Assembly (NCBI RefSeq): GCF_004135975.1
Contig: NZ_CP026538.1
Location: 124,001-188,000, forward strand
DNA length: 64,000 bases
Direction of reading: 5' to 3'
DNA from: Solidesulfovibrio carbinolicus
Lineage (GTDB): Bacteria; Desulfobacterota; Desulfovibrionia; Desulfovibrionales; Desulfovibrionaceae
A program made the position numbers and the translations under genes. The notes beneath the pieces were generated by a model. It had not been told where the DNA came from. It was given only the letters and a program-made list of their open reading frames with translations, and made no database searches. This document shows, in pieces, positions 28,754 to 37,120 of this stretch. Position 1 is the first letter of the stretch. Each line of letters starts with the position of its first letter.

Positions 28754-30070
28754 ATGGCTATTGGTATTATTGGCGGGGGGTTGGCCGGGTGCGAATGCGC
28801 CTTGGCCCTGGCCCGGGCCGGCGTCGCTTCGACGATTTTCGAGTGCAAGCCGGCGCTGTATTCTCCGGCCCACCTGATCCCCGGGCTGGCCGAACTCGTG
28901 TGCTCCAACTCCCTGCGCTCCGACGAGCCGGTGACGGCCGTGGGCCTGCTCAAGGTCGAGATGGCCGAGCTGGGCAGCGCGGTCATCGCCGCCGCCCGGG
29001 AAACCGCCGTGCCGGCCGGCAAGGCCCTGGCCGTGGACCGCGACCGCTTCAGCGAAAACATGACCGCCCGCATCGAGGCCGAGCCGCTGGTGACGCTTGT
29101 GCGCCGCGAGATCATGGGCCTTTCCGACCCGGCCCTGGCCGGTTTCGAGGCCATCGTGGTGGCGGCCGGCCCCCTGGCCTCGGACCGGATGGCTGCCAGC
29201 CTGCTTGAGACCATCGGCGGCGAGGGGCTCTATTTCTACGACGCCATTGCCCCCATCGTGACCACCGAATCCGTGGACATGGACAAGGCCTTCTGGGCCT
29301 CGCGCTGGCAGGATGGCGAAGGTGACTACCTCAACTGCCCCATGGATAAAGACGAATACCTGGCTTTCTGGAACGCCCTTTTGACCGCCCGCAAGGTCCC
29401 CAGCCGCGAATTCGAGAAGGAAATCCATTTCGAGGGCTGCCTGCCCATCGAGGCCATGGCCGAGCGCGGCGAGCGCACCCTGACCTTTGGCCCCATGAAG
29501 CCCGTGGGCCTCACCGATCCGCGCACCGGCCGCTGGCCCTATGCCGTGGTGCAGCTGCGCCCGGAAAACGTGGCCCGCTCCACCATGAATCTGGTGGGGT
29601 TCCAGACCAAGCTGGTCTACGGCGAACAGGAGCGGGTGTTTCGCATGATCCCGGCCCTGCACGCCGCCGAGTTCACGCGCCTGGGCAGCATCCACCGCAA
29701 CACCTTTGTCAACGCGCCCAAGGTGTTAAGCGAGCGGCTGGAGCTTGTCGCCCGGCCGGGCGTCTACTTGGCCGGCCAGATCACCGGGGTGGAGGGCTAT
29801 GTGGAGTCGGCGGCCTGCGGCCTGTGGCTGGGCACTCAGCTCGGGGCGAGGCTGGCGCGCGGGGAGGAACTGCCGCCGCCGCCGGTGGTCACGTCCCTGG
29901 GGGCGCTGCTGGGCCACCTGCGCACCCCAGCCAAGAAATTCCAGCCCAGCAACGTCAATTTCGGGCTGACCCCGCCCCTGGAAGAGAAAATGAAAAAGGC
30001 CAACCGCAAGATGGCCTACCCCGAGCGGGCCCGCAAAGCCTGGGGGGAGTGGACGGCCTCACGCCCGTAA
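28754..30070 (+). CDS. trmFO: Folate/FAD-dependent tRNA m5U54 methyltransferase TrmFO
   Basis: A 438-residue flavoprotein that methylates U54 of tRNA using methylene-tetrahydrofolate. N-terminal FAD-binding GGGLAGCECA; the family stretch ELVCSNSLRSDE; and GPMKPVGLTDPRTG; near the end GYVESAACGLWLG. Length matches the family. Housekeeping role in the cytoplasm. It starts 23 bases after a repeat element and is followed 27 bases later by lhgO, perhaps in one transcript. Confidence 0.96.
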   Translation: MAIGIIGGGLAGCECALALARAGVASTIFECKPALYSPAHLIPGLAELVCSNSLRSDEPVTAVGLLKVEMAELGSAVIAAARETAVPAGKALAVDRDRFSENMTARIEAEPLVTLVRREIMGLSDPALAGFEAIVVAAGPLASDRMAASLLETIGGEGLYFYDAIAPIVTTESVDMDKAFWASRWQDGEGDYLNCPMDKDEYLAFWNALLTARKVPSREFEKEIHFEGCLPIEAMAERGERTLTFGPMKPVGLTDPRTGRWPYAVVQLRPENVARSTMNLVGFQTKLVYGEQERVFRMIPALHAAEFTRLGSIHRNTFVNAPKVLSERLELVARPGVYLAGQITGVEGYVESAACGLWLGTQLGARLARGEELPPPPVVTSLGALLGHLRTPAKKFQPSNVNFGLTPPLEEKMKKANRKMAYPERARKAWGEWTASRP

Positions 30071-30097
30071 CCGGCCCCAGCAACGCGGGAATCCGCT

Positions 30098-31300
30098 ATG
30101 CAACACTTCGACTTCATCATCGCCGGGGCCGGCATCGTCGGCCTGACCACGGCCTACGAAATCCTGAACCGCGCGCCTTCCGCCCGGGTGGCCGTGGTGG
30201 AAAAGGAAGACGCCCCGGGACGCCATGCCAGCGGCCGCAACAGCGGTGTGCTGCACTGCGGCCTGTACTACGGCAGCGACACCTTAAAGGCCCAGGTCTG
30301 CGCCGTCGGCGGCAGGGCCATGAAGGACTTTGCCGATGCCCACGGCATCCCCTGGCGAAATACCGGCAAGGTGCTGGTGGCCACCGAGCCGGACCAGCTG
30401 CCGGCCGTGGACCGGCTGCTCCAAAACGCCGCCGACAACGCCATACGGGCCGAGCGCATCGACAACCAAACCTTGCTCGAACTGGAGCCGGCCGCGCCGC
30501 CCCACGCCGTGGCCGCCATCCACTGCCCGGACACCTCGGTCATCGACGCCAAGGCCGTGCTGGAGACCCTGCGCCGCTTGCTGGCCGAGCGCGGGGCGCG
30601 GTTTTTCTTCCAGCGCCGCGTCCTCGGCCCGGCCGCCGACGGGGCGCTGCAAACCACCAGCGGCCCCATCCGGGGCGGGTTTCTTTTCAACTGCTGCGGG
30701 GCCTACGCCGACGTGCTGGCCAAGGCTTGCAACTTTGGCCGGCAATACGCGCTCGTCCCCTTCAAGGGCATTTACTGGAAGCTCTCGCCCCAAAAAAACC
30801 ATTTGGTGCGCGGCAACATCTACCCCGTGCCCGACCCGGCCATGCCGTTTCTGGGCGTGCATTTCACGCGGGGCTTAAGCGGCGAGGTCTATGTGGGGCC
30901 AACGGCCATCCCGGCCCTGGGCCGTGAGAACTACGGGTTGGTCTCCGGCGCGAAATGGGGCGAGGCCACGACCATTCTCGGCCGCCTGGCCCGGCTCTAT
31001 TTGGCCGGTCAGAACAACTTCCGGCTCCTGGCCCACACGGAGATACGCAAGTATTCCAAACGCTTTTTTCACCAGTGCGCCAAGCGCCTCTTTCCCGGGC
31101 TGGAACTGGACGATCTCGTGCCCACAGCCAAGGCGGGCATCCGGCCCCAGCTCGTAAGCGTCGCCGCCAAGCGCCTGGAAATGGACTACATCCTGGAAGG
31201 CGACAGGAACTCCCTGCACGTGCTCAACGCCATTTCCCCGGCCTTCACCGGCAGCTTCGCCTTTGCCCGGATGATCATTGACCGCAGCGGCGCGCTGTAG
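30098..31300 (+). CDS. lhgO: L-2-hydroxyglutarate oxidase (LhgO-like FAD oxidoreductase)
   Basis: A 400-residue FAD enzyme of the DAO superfamily. N-terminal GAGIVGLTTAYE dinucleotide motif, ASGRNSGVLHCGLYY, and later PFKGIYWKL and HVLNAISPAFTGSFAFA. LhgO oxidises L-2-hydroxyglutarate to 2-oxoglutarate and passes electrons to the quinone pool in other bacteria. In an anaerobe, this would drain into menaquinone. The call relies on motif order and length; related glycerol-3-phosphate-dehydrogenase-like oxidases are the alternative. Confidence 0.9.
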   Translation: MQHFDFIIAGAGIVGLTTAYEILNRAPSARVAVVEKEDAPGRHASGRNSGVLHCGLYYGSDTLKAQVCAVGGRAMKDFADAHGIPWRNTGKVLVATEPDQLPAVDRLLQNAADNAIRAERIDNQTLLELEPAAPPHAVAAIHCPDTSVIDAKAVLETLRRLLAERGARFFFQRRVLGPAADGALQTTSGPIRGGFLFNCCGAYADVLAKACNFGRQYALVPFKGIYWKLSPQKNHLVRGNIYPVPDPAMPFLGVHFTRGLSGEVYVGPTAIPALGRENYGLVSGAKWGEATTILGRLARLYLAGQNNFRLLAHTEIRKYSKRFFHQCAKRLFPGLELDDLVPTAKAGIRPQLVSVAAKRLEMDYILEGDRNSLHVLNAISPAFTGSFAFARMIIDRSGAL

Positions 31301-31388
31301 CAGTTATTTGCCGGCCGCCTCCACGCGTCGCCTCCACGACACGAGCCGGGCGGGCCAAACGGCCGCACAGGCGGCAGGACGGATCACC

Positions 31389-31925
31389 ATGACGATAATA
31401 ATCCGGCCGGCTGTCTTTTTTGACCGTGACGGCGTGCTCAATCACGACGCCGGCTACGTGCACACGCCCGAGGCCTTTGTCTGGACCGACGAGGCCGTGG
31501 AAGCCGTCCGCCACGTCAACGACGCCGGCTGGCTGGCCTTTGTCGTCACCAACCAGTCCGGCATCGCCCGGGGCTATTACGGCCCCGAGGACGTCGCCCG
31601 CCTGCACCGGTGGATGCAGGGCGAGCTGGGCCGCCACGGGGCGCATATCGACGCCTATTACTACTGCCCGCACCATGTGGACGGCTGCAAAGCCGAACTG
31701 GCGGTGGAGTGCTCCTGCCGCAAGCCCCAGCCGGGGATGCTCCTGGCGGCCATGGACGACTGGAGCGTGGACCGGGGGCGCAGCCTGCTTATTGGCGACA
31801 AGCCGTCCGACCTCGAAGCCGCCCGGCGGGCCGGCATTCGGGGCTGTCTGTACCAGGGCGGCAGCCTGCTGCGTCTGGTCCGGGAAGCCATGGCGGCAGC
31901 CGGGCCGCCGGCCGGCGAGAGTTGA
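31389..31925 (+). CDS. gmhB: HAD phosphatase, heptose-bisphosphate phosphatase GmhB-like
   Basis: A 178-residue HAD hydrolase with the nucleophile motif FFDRDGVLN (DxD), motif II TNQSG and motif III/IV (K in RKPQPGM, GDKPSDLEAARRAG). The HisB-N/GmhB subfamily shows the zinc-binding CPH...C...CSCRKP pattern present here (YYCPHHVDGC, CSCRKP). It removes the C7 phosphate of D-glycero-manno-heptose bisphosphate for LPS core synthesis. The start at 31389 is preferred; the frame is open earlier, but the signature begins right after it. The specificity versus histidinol phosphate is not certain. Confidence 0.88.
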   Translation: MTIIIRPAVFFDRDGVLNHDAGYVHTPEAFVWTDEAVEAVRHVNDAGWLAFVVTNQSGIARGYYGPEDVARLHRWMQGELGRHGAHIDAYYYCPHHVDGCKAELAVECSCRKPQPGMLLAAMDDWSVDRGRSLLIGDKPSDLEAARRAGIRGCLYQGGSLLRLVREAMAAAGPPAGES

Positions 31926-32003
31926 CGCCGCCTGGGGAGAAAGCCCCAGCCCGGCTGGCCAAAGGCCATCAGTAGCGACTGTGCGGGCGCGCCGGCCGCC
32001 GTG

Positions 32004-32873
32004 TCACACCACCACCTGCTCCAAAACCAGCTCCACGCCGTAGCGCTGCCAGGCCGCGCGCCGCATGACCTCGATGACGGCCAGGATGTCGGCTCCGGTC
32101 GCGCCGCCGGCGTTGACGATGATGCCGGCGTGGCGCGGGGATATTTGCGCGCCGCCGATCCGAAAGCCCTTGAGTCCCGCCTCTTCCATGATCTGCCCCA
32201 CCGGCGGCCCGCCGTCGGGGCGGCGAAACACGCTGCCGGCGCTGGGAAAGTCGTAGGGCAGCCTGGAGCGGCGCAGCTTCCCGATGCGCCCCATCTCGGC
32301 CAGAACGGCGGCCGGATCGGCCGGCGTCAGTTTGAGGCCCACGCCCAGGATCACCGTGTCCGTGCCCTGAAAGGCCGTCATCCGGTAGGCCGGCCGGCAC
32401 TGCTCCCGGGACAGGACCGCGCGTTGCCCCGTGCCCGGGGCATAGACGTCCACCGACTCCACCACGTCATAGAAGGACGCGCCATAGGCGCCGGCGTTCA
32501 TGTGGGCCGCGCCGCCGACGCTGCCGGGGATGTCCCACAGCCGCTCCAGCCCGGACAGGCCGCAGCGGGCCGCCAGCCGACAAACGTCGCGAAGCCGCGC
32601 CCCGGCCCCGGCCCGCAAGCGCTCTCCGGCAACCGCAAGGGCCGGCTCCAGGCGCGACGTGGCGATAAAATGCAAGGAACTGTCGTAATGATTCCGGGAG
32701 AGTATGACGTTGCAGCCATGGCCGAGGAGCACGACCCGGACTCCAACGGACTGCCGCAAAGCCGCAACCAGATCGTCTGCTGTTTCGGGAAAACAGCAGG
32801 CTTCGGCCCAGGCCGCCACACGGTAGGAATTGTCTTCGGTGAGCCAGGCCGGGCTGAAGCGGACAACGCTCAT
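32004..32873 (-). CDS. murB: UDP-N-acetylenolpyruvoylglucosamine reductase MurB
   Basis: A 289-residue cytoplasmic FAD enzyme that makes UDP-MurNAc for peptidoglycan. FAD/substrate motifs visible: LLGHGCNVILS, SGLERLWDIPGSVGGAAHMNAGAYG, YRMTAFQG and the catalytic region PSAGSVFRRPDGG. The C-terminal glutamate region VELVLEQVVV ends the protein. It stands outside any mur/fts cluster. Standard length for MurB. Confidence 0.96.
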   Translation of the reverse strand: MSVVRFSPAWLTEDNSYRVAAWAEACCFPETADDLVAALRQSVGVRVVLLGHGCNVILSRNHYDSSLHFIATSRLEPALAVAGERLRAGAGARLRDVCRLAARCGLSGLERLWDIPGSVGGAAHMNAGAYGASFYDVVESVDVYAPGTGQRAVLSREQCRPAYRMTAFQGTDTVILGVGLKLTPADPAAVLAEMGRIGKLRRSRLPYDFPSAGSVFRRPDGGPPVGQIMEEAGLKGFRIGGAQISPRHAGIIVNAGGATGADILAVIEVMRRAAWQRYGVELVLEQVVV

Positions 32874-32990
32874 GGCCGGCTCATTCTCCTGCTGCCGTCT
32901 GACGGACTGCGCCGCACCGGGGCCAAGGCGCTTTCCGTCCCTGGCCGGGCGCGGACTGGCGACCGGCTGGCCGGACCATGGAGCAGGCCG

Positions 32991-33581
32991 CTACTGGCCG
33001 CACTGGCGGCGCAGTTCCTGGTTTTCCCGGGTCAGTTCCAGGATGCGGCGTTCCAGGTCGCGCACCCTGGCGTTGACGCCGGCCAGGGCCGAGGCGGCCA
33101 TGGCCAGATCGCGGCGCAGGGCGGCGGCGTCGAGGTTGGCCCGGGACAGACGGTCGTGGACCACGTCGGTGATGAGCTCCTCGAAAAGCCGGCTGGCCGC
33201 CCGGCGTTCGTCCGGGGGCAGTCGGTCGAGGATGGACAGATCAATGGCCAGGCAGGACACGGGCGAGTCGGCCACCACCGAGGCGTTGCGCGGACGGCCC
33301 CGCAGCGGCCCCATCTCGCCGAAGATGTCGCCGTAATCGGCCAACCGGGCAACCTGCGCCTCCTGGGCCAGCACCCGGGCCTGGCCCGAGATGAGGTAGT
33401 AGACCCAGCTGTCGTGGTCGCCCTCGCGAATGATGGTCTCGCCGGGACGGTACTCGCGGTAGCGCAGCCCCTTATCGGCGAAAAGGGCAATGATCTGGCC
33501 GTCGGACAGGTCGGCGAAGGCGGGCATCCGGCGCACCAGACCCAGCACCCGTTCGGAGATGGTGATTTCGCGTTCTTCCAT
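32991..33581 (-). CDS. Cyclic nucleotide-binding protein with C-terminal coiled coil
   Basis: A 196-residue protein. A cNMP beta-roll occupies about residues 15-135 (YREYRPGETIIREGDHD, then phosphate cassette FGEMGPLRGRPRNASV with intact Glu and Arg). A helix from about 145 on ends in a leucine-heptad coiled coil (RRILELTRENQELRRQ), suggesting dimerisation. No DNA-binding motif is visible. ATG 33581 is chosen because GGAGGG lies upstream. Its target is unknown; the unknown genes at 33659 and 34435 follow the same orientation. Confidence 0.85.
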   Translation of the reverse strand: MEEREITISERVLGLVRRMPAFADLSDGQIIALFADKGLRYREYRPGETIIREGDHDSWVYYLISGQARVLAQEAQVARLADYGDIFGEMGPLRGRPRNASVVADSPVSCLAIDLSILDRLPPDERRAASRLFEELITDVVHDRLSRANLDAAALRRDLAMAASALAGVNARVRDLERRILELTRENQELRRQCGQ

Positions 33582-33658
33582 GCCGCCGTTTGCCCTCCGC
33601 GCTTCGTGTCCCTGCCGTCCTGCATAAGGCGCGGCGCGGGCGGTGGTCCAGAAAAATC

Positions 33659-34276
33659 CTAGCCGGCAGACCCTGGTTGCGGCCGCCAATCGCTGAGCTG
33701 CCCGGTTTCGTTGGCCGCTTTCCAGTCCATAAGCCCCTGGGCGTCGCGTACGCCGCCTGAAACCACCGCCCGGTACAGGTCGATGGACAGGCAGTCGAAG
33801 CCGGCCTGGGCGCGCCAAGCCTTGAGTTCCAGGATGGCCCGGCGGATTTCCGGGGTCAGCGCCCGACCCAGCGGGCCAACCAAATGTTCGCCGCGAGGCA
33901 GGGCGTAGTCGACGGCGGCGGACCACATGTCGATTTTCCAGATTTCGCCGTCGGAAGCGGCGTAGCGGATACGCCAGTAATAGGCTCCGTCCGGGCCGTC
34001 CAGATGGTTCTGGAACAGGGTTTCCTTGACGGCCGGGTTGCTGGCGGCCTGGGCCAGCACCGCGAAACCATGGTCCGGCGACAGCGTCGGACAATACACT
34101 TCCAGGTCGATGTCCGGGTCCAGGCCCAGGTTGTTGGCCACGGCCCCGACCAGTACCGGACGGCCGTAGCGGCTCCAGGCCGCGACAAGCCCAAGCTCGT
34201 CCAAAATCCCCCGGGCGGCCGCGCCACGAGCCTTGGCCCGGGCGATGAGATCATCCAACGGTGTTTCGTGGGTCAT
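33659..34276 (-). CDS. Nucleotidyltransferase-fold protein of unknown role
   Basis: A 205-residue protein. The pattern LVGAVANNLGLDPDIDLEVY fits the GS...DxD core of the nucleotidyltransferase superfamily, with two aspartates in the DID triad; a third acidic residue may be in KIDMWSAAVDY. No toxin/antitoxin partner such as HEPN was found next to it. The upstream (33581) and downstream (34435) genes are on the same strand. Possible roles include RNA or antibiotic modification; none is supported. Confidence 0.65.
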   Translation of the reverse strand: MTHETPLDDLIARAKARGAAARGILDELGLVAAWSRYGRPVLVGAVANNLGLDPDIDLEVYCPTLSPDHGFAVLAQAASNPAVKETLFQNHLDGPDGAYYWRIRYAASDGEIWKIDMWSAAVDYALPRGEHLVGPLGRALTPEIRRAILELKAWRAQAGFDCLSIDLYRAVVSGGVRDAQGLMDWKAANETGQLSDWRPQPGSAG

Positions 34277-34434
34277 ATATCACCTGTCGCATTGGCCTAC
34301 CGCACAAGGCCGCGTCAGGCAAGACGCGCCGCGTCTCCCGAGACGTTCCCGTTCAACAGACGCAAACTCCAGGCGCAGGGATGCAACGTCTGATCGGCAG
34401 GCCGGCGGCCGCTGTTGCGTCGCCAGAAGCGATT

Positions 34435-34740
34435 TCAGAAATTCGGGCTGGGACTGCCGGAGGCCGGCGTCTGGTCCTTGCCGGCTTTGTCCGGGGCGGC
34501 CGCGCCCGGGCCTTGGCGTCGCACCAGGCCTTGGGCCTGCAACTTTTCCATGACGCCCGACAGCATGGCGTAGGCTTCAACGAAGCCCTCGGTGGTCATG
34601 ACGATGCGCTGGCGGCGCTCCTTGGCCGGCTGGCCCTTGGCGTCCGTGGTCTCAGCGGACAGGGCGAAGAAATCGATGCGCACGGCCCCTTTGCCAAAGC
34701 CGACGCCTAATATGCCGTCGGCGAACACTTCCTCGCTCAT
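34435..34740 (-). CDS. Small protein of unknown function
   Basis: A 101-residue protein, no signal or membrane helix. The first half is beta-like (GILGVGFGKGAVRIDFFAL); the second half is helical (GFVEAYAMLSGVMEKLQAQGL); the last 20 residues are a polar tail (KAGKDQTPASGSPS). Codon use is in line with neighbours. No family recognised. It lies between an unknown NTase-like gene and a divergent racemase. ATG 34740 is preferred by the conserved-looking opening; a longer frame exists to 34833. Confidence 0.6.
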   Translation of the reverse strand: MSEEVFADGILGVGFGKGAVRIDFFALSAETTDAKGQPAKERRQRIVMTTEGFVEAYAMLSGVMEKLQAQGLVRRQGPGAAAPDKAGKDQTPASGSPSPNF

Positions 34741-34910
34741 GGGATTTGCTCCGTGATCCGGTATGGTTGCGGCCATCCTACCGCCATCGGCCGCCAAGCG
34801 GAAGAACCATCTGTGCTGTTTTCGCGCCGACACAGTTCAAAAATCTGTCCATTGACCCGGGCCACGGATTTCCCGAAACCATGGGCAACCTTGTCTCCGG
34901 AGGAATCCCC

Positions 34911-35600
34911 ATGAAGACCCTTGGACTGCTGGGCGGCACGAGCTGGACCTCGACGGTGGAATATTACCGCTATCTCAACGAGGAGGTCGCCGCGCGCCTG
35001 GGCGGGCTGCACTCGGCCAGGCTGGTGCTGGCCAGCATCGACTTCGCCGAACTCGAACAGGCCATGCGCGCCGACGACCGGCCCGGGGCCGAGGCCATCC
35101 TGGCCGGCGCGGCCCGGCAATTGGAACGGGCCGGGGCGGACGGCGTCATGCTGTGCTCCAACCTCATCCATCGCTACCACGACGCCGTGGCCCAGGCGAT
35201 TGGCGTGCCCATCCTGCACATCGGCGACGCCGTGGCCGCGGCGGTCAAGGATGCCGGCTACGCCGCCGTGGCCCTGCTCGGGGCGCGGCCGCTCATGGAA
35301 GAGGCCTTTTACCGCGACCGCATCCGGGAGAAAGGCGGCGTCACGGTGCTGACCCCGGACCAGCCCGACCGGGAGTACATCAACGCCGCCATTTTCGAGC
35401 GCATGTGCCGCAACGTCTACACCGACGAGGACCGGACGAAGTTCAGCGCCATTCTGGATGGCCTCAAGGCCCGGGGCGCGCAGTGCGCGCTGTTGTGCTG
35501 CACCGAGCTGCCCATCCTGCTGCCGACGGGGCCGTTGCCGCTTTTAAGCAGCACCCTGGTGCATAGCCGCTACGGCACGGACTGGGCGCTTTCGGCCTGA
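34911..35600 (+). CDS. Aspartate/glutamate racemase family protein
   Basis: A 229-residue PLP-independent racemase. The two catalytic cysteines of the family are seen in MLCSNLIHR and LLCCTELPIL; the N-terminal GGTSWTSTVEYYRYLN is typical. The family interconverts L- and D-Asp/Glu for cell wall or signalling. The CSNL instead of CTNT is a mild change. ATG 34911 with CGGAGGAA upstream. Similar in length to E. coli YgeA (230). Substrate not determinable. Confidence 0.92.
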   Translation: MKTLGLLGGTSWTSTVEYYRYLNEEVAARLGGLHSARLVLASIDFAELEQAMRADDRPGAEAILAGAARQLERAGADGVMLCSNLIHRYHDAVAQAIGVPILHIGDAVAAAVKDAGYAAVALLGARPLMEEAFYRDRIREKGGVTVLTPDQPDREYINAAIFERMCRNVYTDEDRTKFSAILDGLKARGAQCALLCCTELPILLPTGPLPLLSSTLVHSRYGTDWALSA

Positions 35601-35610
35601 CGGCCGCGCG

Positions 35611-36978
35611 TCAGGGTTCGCGCAGGCTTTCGTCAAAGGTCTTGAGCAACGGATAGAGCAGGTAGGTGATGACGCGGCGGCTGCCCACCCGGATTTCGGC
35701 GGTGAGGCTCAGGCCGGGGATGAGGCGGAAGTCCGGGGGGACGGCGGTCAGGCGCACCGCGCCGAGCGTCGCGCGCACCCGGTAGAACAGACGCTGGCCT
35801 TCGGGCGTGGTTTTCTCCAGGGCGTCGGGGCTGATGGTGGCGAGCATGGCCTCGGCCACGCCGTGGCGCTGGTAGGGGAAGGCCTCTAACTTGACGCGCA
35901 CCGGGTCGCCGGGGCGCAAGAGTCCAATGTCCTGGGCCGCCGCCTCGGCCTCCACCACCAGCTCCTCGCCGGCCGGCACGATGGTGAGCAGCGTCTCCCC
36001 GGCCTGGGCCACGGCCCCGGCCGACTTGGCGGCCACGTCCAGCACCGTGCCGGACTCCGGGGCGCGCAACACGACCAGATCGCGCAGCCGCTCGGCCTTT
36101 TTTTGGCGCTCCTCGGCTCCGGACAGCTCGCGCGAGGCGTCGGCCAGCTCCTTGGCCGCGCCGGCTTTCCAGTTCTCCACGAAATCGCGTTTTTCGGCCT
36201 CGGCCCGGGCCAGGGACTCGCGCAGTTCGCCGGCTTCGTTTTGCAGCCTGGCCAGCTGCCCCTCGGCCTCGATGCGGCTGCTTTGGGCCTTCATGTACTC
36301 GACCTTGGAGCTGGCCCCCTGGTTGTAGATGTCGCCGTACATGCGCTCCAGGTCCTTGGCCAGGGCGATCTGCTTCTTGTGCTTGGCGGCTTCGGCGGCA
36401 TTGGTGGCGAGCTTGGCGGACAGCTCCCGCTGGCGCTGGGTCAGGGCATCGACCTTGGCCGCGAATTCCCGACGGCGGGCAGTAAGGACATCGCGCTCCA
36501 GGGCCAGCTCGGCCGGCGGCGCGACCAACGGCGCGTCGGCCGGCTGGGCGCACTGGTCCGAAACCTCGCAGCGCAGCCGCCAGACCTTGGCGGCCAGCGC
36601 CGCCCGGTCCTTGTCGCGCTCGGCCAGCCCGGCCTCGGCAAAGGCCGGGTCCAGGGCAATGAGCGCGTCGCCGCGCGTGACCGGCTGGCCGGCCGAGACG
36701 TAGACCTCGCGCACGGTGGCGGTTTCCAGCGGCGCGACAGTGAGATTCTTGCGGGCCGAGACGAGCTTGCCTGGAGCCACGACGATGCGGTCCACCTCGG
36801 CCAGGCAGGCAAAGGCCAGGGCGGCCAGACAGAAGGCCAGGAGCAGATAGAGGGTCAGCCGATAGCGCACGGGCGTGGGCGTGGCCGCGATCTCCAGGGC
36901 GTCGGGCTGAAAAGCGGCGAACCGGGCCGGCGGCGGGCCGGCCGGCGTCGCGTTTTCGTCTCGTTTTTTGGGAAACAC
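35611..36978 (-). CDS. HlyD-family type I secretion membrane fusion protein
   Basis: A 455-residue adaptor with one membrane helix (about 42-64) and a large periplasmic part: a lipoyl-like half motif (VAPGKLVSARKNLTVAPLE), a long coiled-coil hairpin (about 150-310, heptads of A/L/E/K) and the HlyD C-terminal domain (VVLRAPESGTVLDV, then PGDPVRVKLEAFPYQRHG). It bridges an inner-membrane ABC ATPase and an outer-membrane TolC channel. It presumably works with the ABC transporter at 26125, though the two are split by eight unrelated genes. Confidence 0.92.
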   Translation of the reverse strand: MFPKKRDENATPAGPPPARFAAFQPDALEIAATPTPVRYRLTLYLLLAFCLAALAFACLAEVDRIVVAPGKLVSARKNLTVAPLETATVREVYVSAGQPVTRGDALIALDPAFAEAGLAERDKDRAALAAKVWRLRCEVSDQCAQPADAPLVAPPAELALERDVLTARRREFAAKVDALTQRQRELSAKLATNAAEAAKHKKQIALAKDLERMYGDIYNQGASSKVEYMKAQSSRIEAEGQLARLQNEAGELRESLARAEAEKRDFVENWKAGAAKELADASRELSGAEERQKKAERLRDLVVLRAPESGTVLDVAAKSAGAVAQAGETLLTIVPAGEELVVEAEAAAQDIGLLRPGDPVRVKLEAFPYQRHGVAEAMLATISPDALEKTTPEGQRLFYRVRATLGAVRLTAVPPDFRLIPGLSLTAEIRVGSRRVITYLLYPLLKTFDESLREP

Positions 36979-37023
36979 CGCGCACCTGCCTGCCGCCCAT
37001 TCGGGCGCTCAATCCCATACCGG

Positions 37024-37069
37024 CCCCCCAACTTGGGGGTCCGGGGGGCTAAGCCCCCCGGCGGAGAGG
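37024..37069 (-). repeat. REP-like intergenic hairpin repeat, copy 6
   Basis: On the minus strand it reads as CTCCGCCGGGGGGC-TTA-GCCCCCCGGACCCCC-AAGT-TGGGGGG. The stem sequence differs from copies 2 and 5 but pairs fully. It lies downstream of hemL in sense orientation. Next to it (37071-37095) is a perfect CCAGGAGAGGC / GCCTCTCCTGG hairpin. Confidence 0.72.
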
Positions 37070-37120
37070 TCCAGGAGAGGCAGCGCCTCTCCTGGCGGGG
37101 CGCGGGGCAGCGCCCCGCTT

